DNA of 14,598 nucleotides from Anaerolineae bacterium. GTDB lineage: Bacteria; Chloroflexota; Anaerolineae; Aggregatilineales; Aggregatilineaceae. The DNA lies in assembly GCA_016929355.1 (NCBI GenBank), contig JAFGJA010000631.1, forward strand, positions 1-14,598, read 5' to 3'. The stretch's first letter is position 1; each line of letters starts with the position of its first letter. Position numbers and translations under genes: made by a program. Below, one piece after another: positions 13,188 to 14,598 of the stretch. Under the pieces are notes generated by a model that was given only the letters and a program-made list of their open reading frames with translations, ran no database searches and was not told where the DNA came from.

Positions 13188-14598
13188 GCAGGCAAACCAA
13201 CCGGCAAGGTGAACACAAACGCCGTGAACGCCGGATCGGTATCGCTTTCCACCCAGATACGCCCCCCGTGCAGCATAACCAACTGCCGCACAATCGCCAG
13301 ACCCAAACCGGTCCCACCGCTATCCCGCGCGCGGGCGTCTTCGGCGCGCCAGAAGGGATCGAAGACGTGCGCGCATTGTTCCGGTGTAAGCGAACTCCCC
13401 GTATTCTGGATTCTGATCTCGATAGTCTGATCCATCTGCTGCGCGATAACGGTAATCCGGCCCTGTTCGGGCGTGTGACGCAGCGCATTAGCCAATAAAT
13501 TGCTCAGGATTTGCTGCACGCGATCCACATCCACCGTGACCAGGGGCAAAGCCGCCGCCGGGTCCGCGATCAGATCAACATTCGCATCAGTGGCTAAGGG
13601 CGCAAACTGATCCACCGCCCGTGTGATCAGATCATGAGCGGGAATCGATACTTTTTTGAGCGGAAGCTGCCCCGCCTCGGCGCGCGTCATCAAGCGCACA
13701 TCTTCCACCAGCCGGGTTAAATGGATAGTTTGATCGTAAGCAACGGCGAGGTGCTGCGCATCCAGGGGAAAGACGCCATCCAGCATCGCTTCCAAATGGC
13801 CGCGTAAGACGCTAACCGGGGTGCGCAATTCGTGCGCAATCGAAGCCGCCATCCGTTTGCGCAGTGCTTCGCCTGCCGCCAGATCATGCGACATGGTATT
13901 GAACGCCTCGGAAAGTTCGTTGATCTCCGCGCTGCCGGAAATCGCCACCTGCCGCCCCAACTGCCCGGCTTTGAGGTCTTCCACCGCGACGGTTAATTTA
14001 CGCAGAGGGCGTGTCACCTGCCACGCCAACCCCGCGCCAACCAACACCGCTAATAACGCGACTCCGGCGGCGGCGATGATTAAATTATCGGTCATACGGC
14101 TGAGAAAATCGGTTTCTGCTTCGCCTAACGCCACCGTCGAGGGAGTTTCCTGCACCAGCAAACCGATCTGTTCACCATTTACCGCCAACGCGATAATTTT
14201 GGGGTACGCGCCCGTATCCAGATACGTACCGACCAGGGTTTGATCATTCGACGCGACAATCATCTGATCCAGATCAGCGATAATGATGCTCGCGCCGCGC
14301 CCTTGCTGCCCCCCAGAACCACCCTGACCATTGCCAGCGCCTTGTCCATTACCAGAACCACCCTGGCCTTTGGGACCGGGCAGCAGACTTTCCACGCCAG
14401 CCCATGCGCCATGTTCCGCATAATATGCTTCCAGGTCCGCCGCCGAAACGCCTTGCAGTGTATCCGATTCACGCTCCTGCACGTATTGGCGAAAACTGTT
14501 GCTGGTCGAACTGCGCACGATCAACGCCACCGCCGCAATCGCCAACCACGCCACCAGCAAAAACGCCAATGAGAGGCGCACCCACAGCCGGTTAGTCC
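13184..14598 (-). CDS. HAMP-domain sensor histidine kinase, 5' partial at the window edge
   Basis: This is a membrane sensor kinase (class I, EnvZ/BaeS-like plan) that should autophosphorylate and pass phosphate to a response regulator, probably encoded just upstream outside the window. Counting from GTG 14581: first membrane helix (about 3-22), extracytoplasmic sensor (23-165) with a Gly/Gln/Ser/Asn-rich insert (71-96), second helix (about 166-187), HAMP (188-240), HisKA with His250 in IAHELRTP, and HATPase_c with N-box Asn361/Asn365, F-box FDPFWRAED and G2 box GGTGLGL. The G1 box is unusual: QNTGSS in place of DxGxG. The frame stays open upstream of that GTG to the edge and reads TNRLWV before RLSLAF, which resembles a kinase N-terminus, so the true start is probably just outside. 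It converges on the unknown gene with overlapping stops. Confidence 0.92.
   Translation of the reverse strand, partial: TNRLWVRLSLAFLLVAWLAIAAVALIVRSSTSNSFRQYVQERESDTLQGVSAADLEAYYAEHGAWAGVESLLPGPKGQGGSGNGQGAGNGQGGSGGQQGRGASIIIADLDQMIVASNDQTLVGTYLDTGAYPKIIALAVNGEQIGLLVQETPSTVALGEAETDFLSRMTDNLIIAAAGVALLAVLVGAGLAWQVTRPLRKLTVAVEDLKAGQLGRQVAISGSAEINELSEAFNTMSHDLAAGEALRKRMAASIAHELRTPVSVLRGHLEAMLDGVFPLDAQHLAVAYDQTIHLTRLVEDVRLMTRAEAGQLPLKKVSIPAHDLITRAVDQFAPLATDANVDLIADPAAALPLVTVDVDRVQQILSNLLANALRHTPEQGRITVIAQQMDQTIEIRIQNTGSSLTPEQCAHVFDPFWRAEDARARDSGGTGLGLAIVRQLVMLHGGRIWVESDTDPAFTAFVFTLPVGLPA
14313..14365 (-). repeat. Direct repeat coding for the Gly-rich loop of the histidine kinase
   Basis: CCAGAACCACCCTG occurs at 14313-14326 and 14352-14365, exactly 39 bases (13 codons) apart. 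On the coding strand it yields the repeated QGGSG unit of the kinase's sensor domain. The period is a multiple of three, so copy number can change without a frameshift. Confidence 0.6.

Overview
The window most likely comes from a free-living bacterium of the Chloroflexota (Anaerolineae-like). This is an inference from the mix of genes: a GT-C membrane glycosyltransferase, a giant secreted protein built from repeated Ig/FN3-like modules, a PepF-type M3 peptidase, an AKR and a HAMP histidine kinase. A compact GTAGGGGC...GCCCCTAC palindromic repeat of a kind I associate with such genomes adds to this. No marker gene (rRNA, ribosomal protein) is present, so the placement is only moderate. I see no tRNA, rRNA, CRISPR array or intact mobile element.

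Layout. (1) 1-1941, +: the C-terminal part of a polytopic GT39-like glycosyltransferase, open at the left edge. Its last codons run straight into a fragment of an IS982-family transposase (about 1916-2066) that has lost an internal stretch and is clearly dead. (2) 2067-2221: a very AT-rich spacer with a 9-bp direct repeat, a TATAAT box and a ribosome-binding site. (3) 2222-9064, +: one enormous gene for a 2280-residue secreted multidomain papain-like (C1A) cysteine protease. Order: signal peptide, DUF333, EF-hand-like loop, C1A peptidase, Ig-like modules, PPC-like domain, LRR array with a plant-like cap, three FN3 domains, seven Ig/FN3-like repeats and a C-terminal beta-rich module. It ends at a textbook intrinsic terminator (9104-9138). 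(4) 9187-10170, -: aldo/keto reductase. (5) 10280-12076, +: oligoendopeptidase F-like M3 peptidase, divergent from the AKR across a 109-bp intergenic region holding a 7-bp dyad. (6) 12077-12305: two structured elements, a hairpin after pepF and a 53-bp double-hairpin palindromic repeat, then a TATAAT box. (7) 12306-13187, +: an unrecognised protein with an acidic tail, whose stop codon overlaps that of the convergent gene. (8) 13184-14598, -: a two-component sensor histidine kinase, open at the right edge.

How the genes fit together. There is no obvious large operon: most genes are single transcription units in changing orientation. A loose theme is protein and peptide use. The giant exported protease could cut or bind extracellular proteins, and PepF could finish imported peptides in the cytoplasm, but nothing in the DNA links the two. 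The main item of interest is the giant protease. Its catalytic triad is intact, it has no recognisable I29-type inhibitory propeptide, and its exposed half grew by nested duplications: 144-bp LRR pairs and two-module units of about 192 residues among the Ig-like repeats.
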